64,000 bases of DNA from Sodalis sp. dw_96 (GCF_018449575.1 NZ_JAAVUT010000002.1:1-64000); one strand, 5' to 3'; counted from the stretch's first letter, positions 10,340 through 22,607 are shown. Numbers and translations are program-made. The notes: generated by a model from the sequence alone, not told the origin.

Positions 10340-10912
10340 ATGGTCAAATCTCAACCTATTTTGAGATATGTTCTGCGGCTAATCCCCGCAGTGGCGGTAG
10401 CGGTAGTGCTTTCCGCCTGTAGTTCTCAGAGTTCTAGGCAAACCGCTGAGATGCATGCAGTTAATGATAATGATCAGTCTTCACTGCAAGCCTCTCAGGA
10501 TCAATTTGAAGAAATGGTCCGTAATGTCGATATAAAAACGAAGATTATGGATCAATACGCCGTCTGGAAAGGTGTGCGTTATAGGTTGGGCGGCAGTACC
10601 AAGCGTGGTATTGATTGCTCAGCATTTGTCCAAATGACCTTCAAAGAGCAGTTCGGCCTTGAATTACCTCGTTCCACCACGGAACAGCAGGGTATGGGCT
10701 CTAAAATCCAGCGCACCAAGCTGCGTCCGGGTGATTTAGTCTTGTTCCACGCGGGTTCCACCGGTCGTCATGTGGGAATTTATTTAGGCAATGATCAATT
10801 TGTTCATGCTTCAACCACCAGTGGTGTCATGATATCCAGCATGAACGAAGATTATTGGAAAAAGCGCTATCGTGAAGCGCGAAGAGTCCTGGTCCGTGGT
10901 ACTCAAAGCTAA
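10340..10912 (+). CDS. mepS: Murein DD-endopeptidase MepS (Spr), lipoprotein
   Basis: 190 residues. The signal peptide ends in the lipobox LSAC, lipidated Cys 27, so it is an outer-membrane lipoprotein. The C-terminal NlpC/P60 domain has the Cys-His-His triad: Cys93 (IDCSAF), His144 (GRHVGIY) and His156 (FVHAST). MepS cuts D-Ala-mDAP crosslinks to allow insertion of new peptidoglycan and is normally degraded by NlpI-Prc. A strong terminator follows. Confidence 0.96.
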   Translation: MVKSQPILRYVLRLIPAVAVAVVLSACSSQSSRQTAEMHAVNDNDQSSLQASQDQFEEMVRNVDIKTKIMDQYAVWKGVRYRLGGSTKRGIDCSAFVQMTFKEQFGLELPRSTTEQQGMGSKIQRTKLRPGDLVLFHAGSTGRHVGIYLGNDQFVHASTTSGVMISSMNEDYWKKRYREARRVLVRGTQS

Positions 10913-10985
10913 ATAATGGTTATTATTTAAACGTCCTTAATGCCGAACCGTACTTGAAACGTAACCGCCCTTTAGCTTAAAAGGG

Positions 10986-11013
10986 AAAGCCGCTATTATA
11001 AAGCGGCTTTTTT
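10986..11013 (+). terminator. Rho-independent terminator of mepS
   Basis: AAAGCCGCT, 7-base loop, AGCGGCTTT followed by a run of six T. It lies 73 bp after the mepS stop. Confidence 0.9.
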
Positions 11014-11433
11014 ATGTCCATTCTTAAAGTTTTGTAAATCTCATATTTAGATTATTTAATTAATAATTTGCTGTATGTTGATGATATTGACGTTCGTGGA
11101 ATTTAATTAACGGACGTTCATTAATAGATGAGCCCCCTTTTCCGCCTGCTTCATAAGGCTAATTAAGAACGTTTCAGGGATACATATTTTCTTAACTATT
11201 TACCCTATTATTCGTTGCGCTCAATGATAGAATATGTTAAAGCCAGCCGGCGCACTGCTGAACTCTCTCCCGCCCCCTGCCTCATTTTGCTAACGCGATA
11301 AATCAAAAATCCATCTGATAATTTTGACATTAAGATTATAAAAATCGTTAATGTAACTATTATACTAGTGACTCAAACAATTTCTCTTTTTTTCGGCTTG
11401 AGCCAGTCAGCATCTGCGCAGGAGCGTAACCTG
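11014..11433. other. mepS-yejA intergenic region
   Basis: 420 bp, AT-rich, probably the yejABEF promoter region. An open GTG frame from 11368 runs in phase into yejA, but its first 22 codons lack similarity to YejA and precede the signal peptide. I regard that part as untranslated. Confidence 0.5.
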
Positions 11434-13242
11434 ATGTTATTACGTCTTTGGATAGTGCTGGTTTTCAGTATTGTCAGCTACGGTCCGCACGCCGAGACCA
11501 TCAACGAAGGTTATGCGTTTGCGCTGTTGGGAGAACCGAAGTACAGCAGCGATTTCAATCATTTCGATTACGTCAATCCCGCCGCCCCCAAAGGCGGCGC
11601 AGTCACCTTGGCCGCCATCGGCACTTTCGATAATTTCAATCGCTACGCCTTGCGGGGGTCGGCCGCCATGCGGACCGAGCAGCTGTATGACTCACTGTTC
11701 ACCACCTCCGACGATGAAATAGGCAGTTATTACCCCTTGGTGGCGGAATCCGCGCGTTATCCGTCGGATTTCAGGTGGATTGAGATTAACATCAACCCCC
11801 GGGCCCGCTATCATAATCACCAGCCCATCACCGCGCGGGATGTCGCCTTTACCTTCAATAAATTCATGACCGAAGGAGTACCTCAATTTCGGCTGTATTA
11901 TAAAGGCGTCACCGCCACCGCCATTGCGCCGTTAACCGTGCGCTATGAGTTTCCCCAGCCCGATAAAGACAAGCTGCTTGGTTTACTGGACTTACCCATC
12001 CTGCCGGAAAATTACTGGCAACATCACAAACTAAGCGACCCGCTGTCCTCGCCGCCCCCCGCCAGCGGCCCTTATCGCATTACCGCCTGGCGCACCGGGC
12101 AATACGTGACGTATTCCCGGGTCAAGGACTACTGGGGAGAAAACCTGCCGGTCAATCGTGGGCGAAATAATTTCGACACTATCCGTTATGACTATTACCT
12201 GGACGACAATGTCGCGCTGGAGGCCTTTAAGGCGGGTGCTTTCGATCTGCGGGTGGAAACCTCGCCAAAAAATTGGGCCACCCAATATCACGGCGGTAAT
12301 TTCGATCGCGGTTATATCGTCAAGCAGGAAGTGCCTAATAACGCCCCGGTCAGTACGCCCTGGCTGGCATTTAATATCCAGCGTCCGCTGTTTGCCGACA
12401 GACGGGTGCGCGAGGCCATCGCCCTGGCATTCGATTTCGAATGGATGAACAAGGCGCTTTTCTTTAACGGCTATGAACGGGTTAACAGCTATTTTATCAA
12501 TACCGACTATGCCGCCACAGGGTATCCCGACGCCGCCGAGCTGGCCTGGCTGGCGCCTCTGAAAGGACAGATCCCGCCCGAGGTCTTTACCGACATCTAC
12601 CATCCGCCGGTCTCGGACGGCAGCGGATACGATCGGAAAAACCTGCTTAAGGCGCTGGCGCTGTTAAAAGAAGCCGGCTGGGAATTGAAAAACCAGCAAC
12701 TGGTGAACAGCAAAACCGGCAAACCCTTCCAGTTTGAAATGATGCTGATGAGCGGCGGCAACAGTCAGTACATTCTGCCGTTTCAGCATAACCTTCAACG
12801 GTTGGGCATCGCCCTCCAGATACGGGAAGTGGACAGTGCGCAATTCACCAACCGGCTACGCAAGCGCGATTTTGATATGATGCCCTCCACCTATGCCCCG
12901 TTCCCTTATCCCAGTGGGGATTTACAGATCATGTGGGGTTCGGCTTATGTGGAATCCACCTATAACCGCCCCGGCGTCAAAGATCCCGCCATTGACCGTC
13001 TGATCAATGAAATCGTCCATCACCAAGGGGACGAAAAAGCCCTGCTTTCCCTCGGGCGGGCACTGGATCGGGTACTGACCTGGAATCAATTCATGATCCC
13101 CATGTGGTTCTCCCAACAGACCCGGCTGGCGTATTGGGACAAGTTCGCCATGCCGGAAATCCGTCCCACCTATGCGCTGGGTTTTGATACCTGGTGGTAC
13201 GATGTCAACCGGTCGGCGAAATTGCCGGTGGAACGGCGCTAA
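11434..13242 (+). CDS. yejA: Periplasmic peptide-binding protein YejA
   Basis: 602 residues from the ATG at 11434, which directly gives a signal peptide ([12 protein letters not shown]...HA) and has GGAG ten bases upstream. It is an SBP_bac_5 family protein and the receptor of the YejABEF ABC importer of oligopeptides, including microcin C in E. coli. Family stretches include [57 protein letters not shown] and [10 protein letters not shown]. First gene of a four-gene operon. Confidence 0.95.
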   Translation: MLLRLWIVLVFSIVSYGPHAETINEGYAFALLGEPKYSSDFNHFDYVNPAAPKGGAVTLAAIGTFDNFNRYALRGSAAMRTEQLYDSLFTTSDDEIGSYYPLVAESARYPSDFRWIEININPRARYHNHQPITARDVAFTFNKFMTEGVPQFRLYYKGVTATAIAPLTVRYEFPQPDKDKLLGLLDLPILPENYWQHHKLSDPLSSPPPASGPYRITAWRTGQYVTYSRVKDYWGENLPVNRGRNNFDTIRYDYYLDDNVALEAFKAGAFDLRVETSPKNWATQYHGGNFDRGYIVKQEVPNNAPVSTPWLAFNIQRPLFADRRVREAIALAFDFEWMNKALFFNGYERVNSYFINTDYAATGYPDAAELAWLAPLKGQIPPEVFTDIYHPPVSDGSGYDRKNLLKALALLKEAGWELKNQQLVNSKTGKPFQFEMMLMSGGNSQYILPFQHNLQRLGIALQIREVDSAQFTNRLRKRDFDMMPSTYAPFPYPSGDLQIMWGSAYVESTYNRPGVKDPAIDRLINEIVHHQGDEKALLSLGRALDRVLTWNQFMIPMWFSQQTRLAYWDKFAMPEIRPTYALGFDTWWYDVNRSAKLPVERR

Positions 13243-13255
13243 CAGAGGGGTTTGC

Positions 13256-14353
13256 ATGACGTCCTATTTACTGCGTCGATTGTTACTGGTCATACCCACA
13301 CTGTGGGCCATTATCACCCTGAATTTTTTTATCGTGCAAATCGCCCCCGGCGGCCCCGTGGATCAAGCCATTGCCGCCATTGAAATGGGGCAGCAAAGCG
13401 GTTACTCCGGCAGCCACGGCGGCGATCCCACCGCCCGTGTCCAGGCACTGCACGGCGGGCAAATCGGCGACAGCCAGTATCGCGGCGCACGAGGACTGGA
13501 TCCGGAAGTCGTTGCGGAAATCACTAAACGCTATGGCTTTGATAAACCGCTGCACGTGCGTTATTTCACCATGCTGTGGAATTATGTGCGCTTTGATTTC
13601 GGCGACAGCCTGTTTCGCGGAGCGTCGGTCATGGAACTGATAAAGGAGAGCCTGCCGGTCTCCATCACCCTCGGCTTATGGAGCACGCTGATTATTTATC
13701 TCGTTTCGATTCCTTTGGGGATCAGGAAAGCGGTGCACAGCGGCAGCGGCTTTGATGTCTGGAGCAGCACCTTGATTATCGTCGGTTATGCCATTCCGGC
13801 ATTTCTGTTCGCCATTTTACTGATAGTGCTGTTTGCCGGCGGCAGTTATCTCGACTGGTTCCCGCTGCGCGGGCTGGTCTCCAGCCATTTCGACACTCTG
13901 CCCTGGTATAAAAAGATAACCGACTATCTTTGGCATATTACGCTACCGGTGCTGGCCACGGTGATCGGCGGGTTCGCCACCCTGACCATGCTGACCAAAA
14001 ACGCCTTTCTGGATGAAATCCACAAGCAGTACGTCATTACCGCCCGGGCCAAGGGACTGGATGAAAACCAGATTCTCTACCGCCACGTATTTCGCAACGC
14101 CATGCTATTGGTGATAGCCGGTTTTCCCGCGACTTTTATCAGCATGTTTTTTACCGGTTCGCTGCTGATTGAAGTGATGTTTTCCCTTAACGGGCTGGGA
14201 TTGCTGGGTTACGATGCCACCCTGCAACGGGATTATCCGGTAATGTTCGGCACCCTGTATATTTTTACCCTGATCGGCCTGTTACTGAATATTATCAGCG
14301 ATATGACGTACACCTTGGTGGATCCACGCATTGATTTCGAGGGACGGCAATGA
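13256..14353 (+). CDS. yejB: Peptide ABC transporter permease YejB
   Basis: 365 residues from the ATG at 13256 ([17 protein letters not shown], the family start), preceded by AGAGGGG; the upstream in-phase extension is read from the yejA 3' end. Six membrane segments with the BPD_transp_1 domain and its EAA-type loop near [13 protein letters not shown]. The periplasmic loop after the first helix is long, as in E. coli YejB. It forms the channel with YejE. The stop overlaps the yejE start. Confidence 0.95.
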   Translation: MTSYLLRRLLLVIPTLWAIITLNFFIVQIAPGGPVDQAIAAIEMGQQSGYSGSHGGDPTARVQALHGGQIGDSQYRGARGLDPEVVAEITKRYGFDKPLHVRYFTMLWNYVRFDFGDSLFRGASVMELIKESLPVSITLGLWSTLIIYLVSIPLGIRKAVHSGSGFDVWSSTLIIVGYAIPAFLFAILLIVLFAGGSYLDWFPLRGLVSSHFDTLPWYKKITDYLWHITLPVLATVIGGFATLTMLTKNAFLDEIHKQYVITARAKGLDENQILYRHVFRNAMLLVIAGFPATFISMFFTGSLLIEVMFSLNGLGLLGYDATLQRDYPVMFGTLYIFTLIGLLLNIISDMTYTLVDPRIDFEGRQ

Positions 14354-15375
14354 GCGGATTAAGCCCGGTAAATCAGGCGCGTTGGGCGCGTTTTCGCCGC
14401 AATCGCCGCGGTTATTGGTCGTTATGGCTGTTTCTGCTGCTGTTCGTCCTGAGCCTGGGATCGGAGCTGGTGGCCAACGACAAGCCCCTGCTGGTGCGCT
14501 ATGAAGGGCGTTTGTATTTTCCCCTGCTGTTCAGCTATGACGAAACCACCTTCGGCGGTCAACTGGCCACCGCCACCGATTATCGCGATCCTTATGTCGC
14601 TCATCGGCTGGAATCCCATGGCTGGGCGCTGTGGACCCCCATTCGCTACGACTACCGCACCATCAATTTTGCTACCCGGCAACCCTTCCCTTCGCCCCCC
14701 AATGGACAAAACTGGCTGGGTACCGACAGCGCCGGCAAAGACGTGCTGGCGAATTTACTGTATGGGTTTCGTCTGTCGATGCTGTTCGGCCTGGCCTTGA
14801 CCTTGTTCTCCAGCCTGATAGGCATTATCGCCGGCGCCAGCCAGGGGTATTACGGCGGCAGGCTGGATTTGTGGGGCCAGCGCTTTATCGAAGTCTGGTC
14901 GGGCATGCCGACGCTGTTTTTGATTATCCTGCTGTCGAGCGTGGTGCCGCCGAATTTTTGGTGGCTACTGGGCATTACCGTGCTGTTCGGCTGGATGAGC
15001 CTGGTGGGGGTGGTTCGGGCCGAATTCCTGCGCACCCGTAATTTTGATTATATCCGAGCCGCTCAGGCCATGGGGGTCAGCGACGGCATGATTATGCTGC
15101 GCCATATGCTGCCCAACGCCATGGTGGCCACATTGACCTTTATGCCGTTTATTCTCTGCGGCTCCATTACCACCCTGACCTCACTGGATTTCCTCGGCTT
15201 CGGCCTGCCCATAGGCTCGCCCTCCCTGGGCAATTTATTGCTGGAAGGCAAAAATAACCTGCAGGCGCCCTGGCTGGGCATTACCGCGTTCGTGATGCTG
15301 GCCCTGGTGTTGTCGCTTTTGATTTTTATCGGCGAGGCGGTACGCGACGCTTTCGACCCCGGCAAGGGCCATTAA
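14350..15375 (+). CDS. yejE: Peptide ABC transporter permease YejE
   Basis: 341 residues, second inner-membrane permease of the YejABEF importer. It has the OppC-type N-terminal segment ([15 protein letters not shown]), a periplasmic stretch with [16 protein letters not shown], and the permease loop [14 protein letters not shown]. The ATGA overlap with yejB suggests coupled translation; yejF begins two bases after the stop. Confidence 0.95.
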   Translation: MSGLSPVNQARWARFRRNRRGYWSLWLFLLLFVLSLGSELVANDKPLLVRYEGRLYFPLLFSYDETTFGGQLATATDYRDPYVAHRLESHGWALWTPIRYDYRTINFATRQPFPSPPNGQNWLGTDSAGKDVLANLLYGFRLSMLFGLALTLFSSLIGIIAGASQGYYGGRLDLWGQRFIEVWSGMPTLFLIILLSSVVPPNFWWLLGITVLFGWMSLVGVVRAEFLRTRNFDYIRAAQAMGVSDGMIMLRHMLPNAMVATLTFMPFILCGSITTLTSLDFLGFGLPIGSPSLGNLLLEGKNNLQAPWLGITAFVMLALVLSLLIFIGEAVRDAFDPGKGH

Positions 15376-15377
15376 CC

Positions 15378-16970
15378 ATGACCGCACCTTTACTGCAGAT
15401 TCAAGAGCTGAGCGTCGCCTTCCGACAGGGGGAGACCTGCCGCGAGGTGGTGGATCGGATTTCCTTGACGGTCGACGCCGGCGAGACATTGGCCCTGGTG
15501 GGGGAATCCGGCTCCGGTAAAAGCGTCACCGCCTTATCGGTGCTGCGGTTACTGCCGTCGCCTCCCGCCGTCTATAGTCACGGCGATATCCTGTTTCAGG
15601 GGCACACTCTCCTCCATGCGGATGAAACCGCGTTGCGGCGGGTACGTGGCAACGATATCGCCATGATTTTCCAGGAACCCATGTCCTCCCTCAATCCGCT
15701 GCACACCATTGAAAAGCAGCTGCTGGAAGTACTGACCCTGCATCGGGGCATGAGGGGAGAATCCGCCCGTGCCGAGGTGCTCGCCAGCCTCGATCGGGTG
15801 GGGATTCGCCATGCCTCTTCGCGGCTACGGGATTTCCCTCATCAATTGTCCGGCGGCGAGCGGCAGCGGGTGATGATCGCCATGGCGTTATTGACCCGGC
15901 CGAAATTATTGATAGCCGATGAACCTACTACCGCCCTGGATGTAACGGTTCAGGCGCAAATTCTGCAGCTGTTGGCCGATCTGCGCCGCGAAATGGGCAT
16001 GGCGTTGCTGTTTATTACGCACAACCTGAATATCGTCCGCCGGCTGGCGGATAACGTGGCGGTGATGAAAGACGGCAAATGCGTGGAAATCAGCCCTTGC
16101 CAAACGCTTTTCAGCGCTCCGCGTCATGATTATACCCGTAAATTGTTGGCGGCCGAGCACGGCGGCTGTCCCCTGCCGGTGGACCCGGGGGCAATCCCCC
16201 TGCTCAGGGTCAACGGCCTTGGAGTGTCATTTTCCCGGCAACGGGGACTGTTGCGCCGGGGAGTGACGGAAAAACGGGTCTTGAACGGAGTTAATTTTAC
16301 CCTGCGGCGCGGGGAAAGTCTGGGATTGGTGGGTGAATCCGGGTCGGGCAAAAGCACGGCGGCGCTGGCTCTGCTGCGCCTGCTGAAATCCGATGGGGAA
16401 ATCTGGTTTGCAAATCAGCCCCTGCACCAGTTTAACCGACGGCAGATGCTGCCCATACGGCGCCGTATCCAGGTGGTGTTTCAAGACCCGAACTCTGCCC
16501 TCAATCCCCGGCTGTCGGTGGCGCAAATCGTGGTGGAGGGGCTTCGGGTCCATCATCATTATTCCCCGGAGGAACAGGAACAGCGGGTGATTACCGCCTT
16601 GCAGGAGGTGGGGCTGGATCCCGAAACCCGTAACCGCTATCCCGACCAGTTTTCCGGCGGCCAGCGTCAGCGCATCGCCATTGCCCGCGCGCTTATCCTG
16701 CAACCGGAGCTGGTGATCCTGGATGAACCCACTTCTTCCCTGGACCGCTCGGTCCAGGCGCAGATTTTGCAGTTGCTGAAATCGCTGCAGGAGAAACATC
16801 AGCTGACCTATCTCTTTATCAGCCATGATTTGCAGGTGGTCAGGGCCATGTGCCATCAGGTGATTGTGCTGCGTCAGGGGGAAGTGGTGGAACAAGGAGA
16901 CTGCGGTCAAATCTTTGATTCGCCGACGGCGGAGTATACTAAACAGCTGTTGCAATCAAGCGATCGCTAA
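15378..16970 (+). CDS. yejF: Peptide ABC transporter ATPase YejF (two NBDs)
   Basis: 530 residues, two complete ABC ATPase domains in one chain. Domain 1: Walker [11 protein letters not shown], signature LSGGERQRV, Walker B LLIADEPT. Domain 2: Walker [11 protein letters not shown], signature FSGGQRQRI, Walker [10 protein letters not shown]. It energises YejABE. Length matches E. coli YejF. Confidence 0.96.
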   Translation: MTAPLLQIQELSVAFRQGETCREVVDRISLTVDAGETLALVGESGSGKSVTALSVLRLLPSPPAVYSHGDILFQGHTLLHADETALRRVRGNDIAMIFQEPMSSLNPLHTIEKQLLEVLTLHRGMRGESARAEVLASLDRVGIRHASSRLRDFPHQLSGGERQRVMIAMALLTRPKLLIADEPTTALDVTVQAQILQLLADLRREMGMALLFITHNLNIVRRLADNVAVMKDGKCVEISPCQTLFSAPRHDYTRKLLAAEHGGCPLPVDPGAIPLLRVNGLGVSFSRQRGLLRRGVTEKRVLNGVNFTLRRGESLGLVGESGSGKSTAALALLRLLKSDGEIWFANQPLHQFNRRQMLPIRRRIQVVFQDPNSALNPRLSVAQIVVEGLRVHHHYSPEEQEQRVITALQEVGLDPETRNRYPDQFSGGQRQRIAIARALILQPELVILDEPTSSLDRSVQAQILQLLKSLQEKHQLTYLFISHDLQVVRAMCHQVIVLRQGEVVEQGDCGQIFDSPTAEYTKQLLQSSDR

Positions 16971-17016
16971 GGCTGGCGGACGCCCGCGCCGGCGCCCGGA
17001 ACCGAGGCAAAAGCCG

Positions 17017-17358
17017 TCAGGTGATATAGGGAGCCGCGGCGGGTTCGGCGATGGCCACGCCGATATTTTTCAAGCGGCATAACGCGGTGCATTCATCATC
17101 GCGATGTAAAAACAGGCAAGGCTGTCCTTCGTATTCCAGCACTGAACAAGAAACCTGGATATCCATCAGCGAGCCCGCCAATTCACGCATGGTTTCCCAC
17201 GCGTTGCTGCCCTCATGATTGAGCAGCGTCAGGCCCACCAACTCGTTCTCCCCGCTGCCCTCCGGGTCAATGGGTTCAACCTTGATACCGCAAAATCCGT
17301 TTAAGTAGCGATAAGATTGCGGTAGGCGATGTATAACGGATAATTGTAAATTATTCAC
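17017..17358 (-). CDS. yejG: Conserved protein YejG
   Basis: 113 residues, orthologue of E. coli YejG (114 residues) by the stretches [36 protein letters not shown] and [13 protein letters not shown]. It is a small cytoplasmic protein of unknown mechanism; yejG loss has been linked to aminoglycoside sensitivity in E. coli. Convergent with yejF. Confidence 0.9.
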   Translation of the reverse strand: MNNLQLSVIHRLPQSYRYLNGFCGIKVEPIDPEGSGENELVGLTLLNHEGSNAWETMRELAGSLMDIQVSCSVLEYEGQPCLFLHRDDECTALCRLKNIGVAIAEPAAAPYIT

Positions 17359-17592
17359 TGCCTATCCCCAAAGGTAATCAAATGGCTGGTAACAATTTTA
17401 TCACAAAATAATAATGTTAGAATGACAAGGTTGGCTTAATTGTTTACAACAATGTCTTTTTAACCCCAGAAATGAGAAGTAGATCGCTTTTTCGGCCTAT
17501 ATGTACCGCGTTCAGCGGGTAAGCACAACCCTTTTTTATGCATTTGCATAACTTATCGCACGATATTGATTTACATTTTTCGAACAACGGTT

Positions 17593-17964
17593 ATTGGCAC
17601 GGTCTCCCTTTAACTCGTTCGTTGCACGATCGGTGATGGCGGGCCTACCTTGCCATGAGGCGCTCGGTCGGGCGGAAAAACCACGCCCGATTCGACCTCA
17701 TTGGCACGGTCTCCCTTTAACAGGCTCGTTGCACGATCTGTGATGGCGGGCCTACCCTGCCATGAGGCGCTCGGTCGGGCGGAAAAACCACGCCCGATTC
17801 GACCTCATTGGCACGGTCTCCCTTTAACTCGTTCGTTGCACGATCGGTGATGGCGGGCCTACCCTGCCATGAGGCGCTCGGTCGGGCGGAAAAACCACGC
17901 CCGATTCGACCTCATTGGCACGGTCTCCCTTTAACAGGCTCGTTGCACGATCTGTGATGGCGGG
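17593..17964 (-). repeat. Tandem repeat array B (107-bp unit, about 3.5 copies)
   Basis: Unit starts at 17593, 17700, 17807 and 17914, an exact 107-bp period; the last copy is partial. Two sub-variants alternate: copies 1 and 3 read TTTAACTCGTTCG, copies 2 and 4 read TTTAACAGGCTCG, which suggests duplication of a two-unit block. Each full unit contains the hairpin TCGGGCG/CGCCCGA with outer arms TGCCATGAGG/CCTCATTGGCA. The array lies in the yejG-bcr gap and ends about 30 bp from the bcr stop. Confidence 0.95.
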
Positions 17965-17994
17965 ACCGGCCCTATCAGGGTAGCGCTGCCGGAG

Positions 17995-19200
17995 TTACGC
18001 GGTGACCTTGGCGCTACGTCGGGGACGGCTGGCGTAAACGTAGCAGAGCATGGCGGTCAATGTGCAGAATGCCATGGAGATGACCATCGGCCAGGCGCTG
18101 TTGAAGGTCGCCAGCGACAGAACCGCGCCTATTACGGCCCCTACCCCGAAACGCAGGGTGCCGGCCAGGGAAGAAGCGGTACCGGCCATATGGGGAAAAT
18201 CATCGAGAATAACCGCCATGCCGTTGGAGGTGACCATCGCCACGCAGCCGACGAAGACCGCCACTCCGATGACCAGCGGCAAGAAACCCAGATTAAAGGC
18301 GCACACAATCACCAGCCAGATACCCATCAGCAATTGGATAATCAGACCGAGCCGGAACATCCGCTGAGCGCCGAAGCGTCCTACGCTGCGGCTGTTTATC
18401 AGCGTCATGATAAACAGAAACACCACATTCAGGGCAAAGTAGTAGCCGAAATGCTGCGGCGAAACGCCGTTGATATTGATGTAGACAAACGGGCCGGCGC
18501 TGAGAAACGAGAAAAGTCCGGCGAAAGAGAAACCGCTGGCCAGCATATAGCAGAAAACCCGTTTGTGACGAAACAGCGCGCCGAAATTGCCGATAGTGGT
18601 GCGCAGGTGAAATTTCTGCCGCCGTTCACGTGGCAAGGTTTCCCGGATATACAGCAACACCAGCACGGTGGCCACCAGCGCCGCCAGGCTCATGATCCAG
18701 AAAATGGCATGCCAGTTGAAAAGAAGCAGCAGTGCACCGCCGATAAGCGGCGCCAACAGCGGCGCCACCGTCATCACCAGCACCACAAATGACATCATGC
18801 GGGAAAAATCGTCTTTGGTGAACATGTCGCGCATCAGGGCGTTGATCACCACGCTGGCGGCAGCGGCGGACAATCCATGCAATAATCGCATGTAAATCAG
18901 CTGATCCACCGAATGGGATAACGCACAGGCCGCGGCTGTCAGGGCGAAACAAAAGGTGCCGAACAATATCACCGGCTTGCGCCCCAGGCTGTCCGCCAGC
19001 GGGCCGTAAAAAAGCTGGCCGACGGCGAATCCCAAAACATACGCGCTGAGGGTCATTTGCACGCTGCCGGCGCTGACGCCGAATTCGCTGGCGATGGTGG
19101 GCATGGCCGGTAAATACATATCGATGGCCAGCGGCATCAGCATCGATAACAAACCGAGGATGACAATTAACCCGATATGGGATTTTTGGGACGCTTGCAC
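17995..19200 (-). CDS. bcr: Bicyclomycin/multidrug efflux MFS transporter Bcr
   Basis: 401 residues with 12 membrane segments, DHA1 family. Typical stretches: [17 protein letters not shown], the loop [51 protein letters not shown] and [14 protein letters not shown]. Bcr proteins export bicyclomycin, sulphathiazole and dipeptides such as L-Cys. It lies 45 bp downstream of the rsuA stop on the same strand. Confidence 0.93.
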   Translation of the reverse strand: MQASQKSHIGLIVILGLLSMLMPLAIDMYLPAMPTIASEFGVSAGSVQMTLSAYVLGFAVGQLFYGPLADSLGRKPVILFGTFCFALTAAACALSHSVDQLIYMRLLHGLSAAAASVVINALMRDMFTKDDFSRMMSFVVLVMTVAPLLAPLIGGALLLLFNWHAIFWIMSLAALVATVLVLLYIRETLPRERRQKFHLRTTIGNFGALFRHKRVFCYMLASGFSFAGLFSFLSAGPFVYININGVSPQHFGYYFALNVVFLFIMTLINSRSVGRFGAQRMFRLGLIIQLLMGIWLVIVCAFNLGFLPLVIGVAVFVGCVAMVTSNGMAVILDDFPHMAGTASSLAGTLRFGVGAVIGAVLSLATFNSAWPMVISMAFCTLTAMLCYVYASRPRRSAKVTA

Positions 19201-19245
19201 GCTATACCACTCCTTAATGAGCCGCCCTGTCCAGGCAACAAACTG

Positions 19246-19953
19246 TTACTTTACCGGTGCGCCGATGCTGTCAATTTCTTCGCGGGTCAACGGGCGGTAT
19301 TCCCCCGGCTGCAGGCTCTCATCCAGCACGATGGCGCCGATGCGTTCACGATGCAGGGTTTCCACCCGGTTGCCGGTGGCGGCAAACATTCGTTTCACCT
19401 GGTGGTAGCGCCCTTCGCTGATGGTCAAACGCACTTCTTGTTCAGACAGCACCTCAAGCACCGCCGGACGGGTGGGCAGCGTTTCGCCATGCAGCATGAC
19501 CCCCTCGGTTAGCTGGCGGGCGCCGTCCGCGGACAGAGGTTCCGCCAGCGTCACCCGGTAGGTTTTCTCGCAATGATGCTTAGGAGAGGTAATCCGATGG
19601 GACCATTGGCCGTCATCGGTCATCAGCACCAGGCCGGTGGTATCGATATCAAGACGCCCGGCGGCATGCAATTTATCCGGCACCGGCTCATCCATAAAAT
19701 AGAGCACGGTGGGATGATCGGGATCGTCGGTGGAGCAGACATAGCCTTGGGGCTTATGCAACATAAAATAGCGGGGCCCGATGATTTGTTTCAACGGGTT
19801 GCCGTCAAAGCGGATTTCGTGCTGCGGCAACAGCTGGAAGGATCCTTGCTTGATGATTTCGCCGTCCACCGTAACCCGCTTCCCACGGAGTTCACGCAGC
19901 ACCAGCGCCCGGCTGATGCCTAAATGTTGAGATAAAAATTTGTCCAGTCGCAT
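19246..19953 (-). CDS. rsuA: 16S rRNA pseudouridine(516) synthase RsuA
   Basis: 235 residues from the ATG giving [14 protein letters not shown], the E. coli start; the longer in-phase frame adds 37 unrelated codons. An N-terminal S4 RNA-binding domain is followed by the RsuA/RluB/E/F catalytic domain, with the catalytic Asp in [12 protein letters not shown]. RsuA isomerises U516 in 16S rRNA. The downstream neighbour bcr is conserved. Confidence 0.95.
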   Translation of the reverse strand: MRLDKFLSQHLGISRALVLRELRGKRVTVDGEIIKQGSFQLLPQHEIRFDGNPLKQIIGPRYFMLHKPQGYVCSTDDPDHPTVLYFMDEPVPDKLHAAGRLDIDTTGLVLMTDDGQWSHRITSPKHHCEKTYRVTLAEPLSADGARQLTEGVMLHGETLPTRPAVLEVLSEQEVRLTISEGRYHQVKRMFAATGNRVETLHRERIGAIVLDESLQPGEYRPLTREEIDSIGAPVK

Positions 19954-20124
19954 TAAGTCTGTTTTGCCTGTAATCTTTAAACGCCTGTCGATCCCCAGCC
20001 CTGCGCGTTGACGCGTCCGGTATTGCACCGGGGATGCCGTGGGATAGAACAGAAAGAGCCGCATGGGCTTGAGATACGTCGCAGTATAACGGGGCTTGGG
20101 CCCCGAGCCTAGCGGACAACGCGA

Positions 20125-20228
20125 TATACCCTTAATCTTTCGAGTTGCGGCGGTGTTGGCTTAGTTACTCGGCTCATCCATGGCCTCGCCCCTTAGGGGC
20201 CGCCGCAACGCGAAACCCATTGGGTATA
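20125..20228. repeat. 104-bp imperfect inverted-repeat element
   Basis: The element opens with TATACCC and closes with GGGTATA. The arms also pair through GTTGCGGCGG near the left end and CCGCCGCAAC near the right end, leaving a roughly 40-base centre that includes CCCCTTAGGGG. It resembles a small palindromic enterobacterial intergenic element or MITE; no coding frame. It sits between the divergent genes rsuA and radD. Confidence 0.65.
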
Positions 20229-20307
20229 CATTTATCATCACAATGCTATTGATGCGTATTACTATCCGTTTTATCACCATTCCCCTTGCCGCGGGACAGA
20301 GTTCCTA

Positions 20308-22143
20308 ATGGCCTTTACCCTTCGACCTTATCAGCGGGAGGCGGTAGACGCCGCGGTGGCTTATTTCCGCCGGCATCACGAGCCGGCGGTGATTGTCCTT
20401 CCCACCGGCGCCGGCAAGAGCCTGGTCATCGCCGAACTGGCGCGTTTAGCCCGCGGTCGGGTCCTGGTGCTGGCCCACGTCAAAGAGCTGGTGGCGCAAA
20501 ACCATGAAAAATACCGGGCGCTGGGTTATAACGCGGATAATGATGAAGCGGATAATCCAGAAGCAAACGCTCATGGCACGGTTACTCATGGCATGGAGAG
20601 CGCTGACGCGGATATTTTCGCCGCCGGATTAAAGCGGCGCGACAGCCAGGGCAAAGTGGTCTTCGGCAGCGTGCAGTCGGTTGCGCGCCATTTGCCGCTG
20701 TTCGATGACGCCTTTTCGCTACTGATCATTGATGAATGCCACCGTTTAAGCGACGACGATAACAGCCAATACCGGCAGATTATCCAGCATCTGCGCCTGT
20801 CCCGTCCCGACTTGCGCATCCTGGGCCTGACGGCCACCCCTTTTCGCCTCGGTAAAGGATGGATTTATCATTATCACCACCACGGCATGGTCCGGGGCGA
20901 TGAAAACTGTTTTTTCCGTGAATGCATATTTGAATTGCCGCTGCATTATATGATTAAGCATGGCTTTCTGGTGCCGCCGGAACGCCTGGATATGCCGGTA
21001 CTGCAATATGACTTCAGCCGGCTGGCCCCCAGCCTTAACGGCTATTATGCCGAGTCGGACCTGAACCTGGAGCTGCGCCGGCAGCGTCGAGTTACGCCGT
21101 TGATAGTCAACCAGATCCGGCAGTACGGCGAGGATAAACGCGGCGTCATGATTTTCGCCGCCACCGTCGAGCATGCCGGCGAGATCCTCGCCCTGCTGCC
21201 GCCGGATCAGGCGGCGCTCATCAGCGCCGAAACCTCTTCCGCCGAGCGCGATGAGCTGATAAACGCCTTCCGGCAACAGGCGCTGCGTTACGTGGTGAAT
21301 GTCGCGGTGCTCACCACCGGCTTCGACGCGCCCCATGTGGATATGATAGCCATTCTGCGTCCCACCGAATCCGTCGGCCTCTATCAGCAAATCGTCGGCC
21401 GCGGGCTGCGCTTATATCCCGGTAAAACCCGCTGCGTCATTCTGGACTATGCCGGTAACGGCCATGACCTGTTTTTCCCGGAAATAGGTGAGCCAAAACC
21501 CGCCGGATCCGGCCAGCCGGTGCAGGTGTTTTGCCCTCTCTGCGGCTTCGCCAATACTTTTTGGGGCAAAACCGCGCCGGACGGCGCCGTGATTGAGCAC
21601 TATGGCCGGCGCTGCCAGGGCTGGCAGGAAAATGACGGCGGCGAACGGCGGCAATGCGATTTCCGTTTCAGATTCAAAATCTGCCCCGAATGCGGCGCCG
21701 AAAACGATATCGCCGCCCGGCGCTGTCACCAGTGCGATCATCTTATGGTGGATCCGGATGATATGCTGAAAGCCGCTCTCAGGTTAAAAGACGCCATGGT
21801 GCTGCGGTGCAGCGGCATGACGCTGGCCGCCGGCGGCGATGAGCATGGCGAATGGCTCCGGGTCACCTATCATGATGAAGACGGCGCCGAAGTGAGCGAA
21901 CGTTTCCGCCTCGCCACTACGCCGCAGCGGCGGCTGTTCGACTATCGATTTTTGCGGCCGCACCAGCGGGCGCCGGGCATTCCGCTGCCCTGGCGAACCG
22001 CTCAGGACATCTGCGCCGCCGCATCGCTGCTGCGCCACCCGGATTTTGTCGTCGCCCGCCGCCAGGGTCATTTCTGGCGGGTGCGGGAGAAAATTTTTGA
22101 CTACCAGGGACGGTACCGTTTGGCCCATGAGTTGCGTCCGTGA
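20308..22143 (+). CDS. radD: DEAD/DEAH-box DNA repair helicase-like protein RadD (YejH)
   Basis: 611 residues (E. coli RadD has 586). Superfamily 2 core: Walker A PTGAGKS, DECH box in IIDECHRL, motif III LTATPFR, and motif [16 protein letters not shown] Cys-rich zinc region follows (CPLCGF ... [18 protein letters not shown]), then a C-terminal domain. RadD acts with RecA and single-strand binding protein in recombinational repair and radiation resistance. It shows no frameshift. Confidence 0.94.
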   Translation: MAFTLRPYQREAVDAAVAYFRRHHEPAVIVLPTGAGKSLVIAELARLARGRVLVLAHVKELVAQNHEKYRALGYNADNDEADNPEANAHGTVTHGMESADADIFAAGLKRRDSQGKVVFGSVQSVARHLPLFDDAFSLLIIDECHRLSDDDNSQYRQIIQHLRLSRPDLRILGLTATPFRLGKGWIYHYHHHGMVRGDENCFFRECIFELPLHYMIKHGFLVPPERLDMPVLQYDFSRLAPSLNGYYAESDLNLELRRQRRVTPLIVNQIRQYGEDKRGVMIFAATVEHAGEILALLPPDQAALISAETSSAERDELINAFRQQALRYVVNVAVLTTGFDAPHVDMIAILRPTESVGLYQQIVGRGLRLYPGKTRCVILDYAGNGHDLFFPEIGEPKPAGSGQPVQVFCPLCGFANTFWGKTAPDGAVIEHYGRRCQGWQENDGGERRQCDFRFRFKICPECGAENDIAARRCHQCDHLMVDPDDMLKAALRLKDAMVLRCSGMTLAAGGDEHGEWLRVTYHDEDGAEVSERFRLATTPQRRLFDYRFLRPHQRAPGIPLPWRTAQDICAAASLLRHPDFVVARRQGHFWRVREKIFDYQGRYRLAHELRP

Positions 22144-22162
22144 CCGCGTTTTATTTGCCCCG

Positions 22163-22190
22163 GGGCGGATAATCCGGTAGAATTCCGCCC
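22163..22190 (+). terminator. Possible weak terminator after radD
   Basis: GGGCGGA and TCCGCCC form a 7-bp stem 20 bp after the radD stop with a 14-base loop. The following bases are only modestly T-rich, so this is tentative. Confidence 0.35.
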
Positions 22191-22269
22191 GCTTTACTCT
22201 AAAGCAAGACTATCCAACCCGCTGCTGGGTCGCCTGTAGCGGGAATACTTGTCAGTATCGAGAAAATAA

Positions 22270-22554
22270 ATGCTAATCATTAATGCAGAAACGCGTAAAG
22301 AGCAGGGTAAGGGTGCGAGCCGCCGCCTGCGTATCGCCAACAAATTCCCCGCCATTGTGTATGGTGGCCCGGAAGCGCCGGTGTCCATTGAAATGGATCA
22401 CGAAATTGTCCTGAATACCCAGACTAAACCGGGTTTTTACAGCGATGTTTTATCGCTGGTGATCGACGGTACAGAAACCAAGGTCAAGGTTCAGGCTGTG
22501 CAACGTCATCCGTTCAAACCGAAACTGACGCATATCGACTTTGTTCGCGTGTAA
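22270..22554 (+). CDS. rplY: 50S ribosomal protein L25
   Basis: 94 residues, the short form that binds 5S rRNA, as in E. coli. Recognisable stretches: [46 protein letters not shown]. It is followed by a strong terminator and is convergent with yejK. Confidence 0.97.
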   Translation: MLIINAETRKEQGKGASRRLRIANKFPAIVYGGPEAPVSIEMDHEIVLNTQTKPGFYSDVLSLVIDGTETKVKVQAVQRHPFKPKLTHIDFVRV

Positions 22555-22578
22555 TCGCGTGTAAGTGATACTACGTTC

Positions 22579-22607
22579 AAAAACGCCGCTAAGCGGCGTT
22601 TTTTTTT
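22579..22607 (+). terminator. Rho-independent terminator of rplY
   Basis: ACGCCG, short loop, CGGCGT followed by nine T residues, 25 bp after the rplY stop. Confidence 0.92.
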
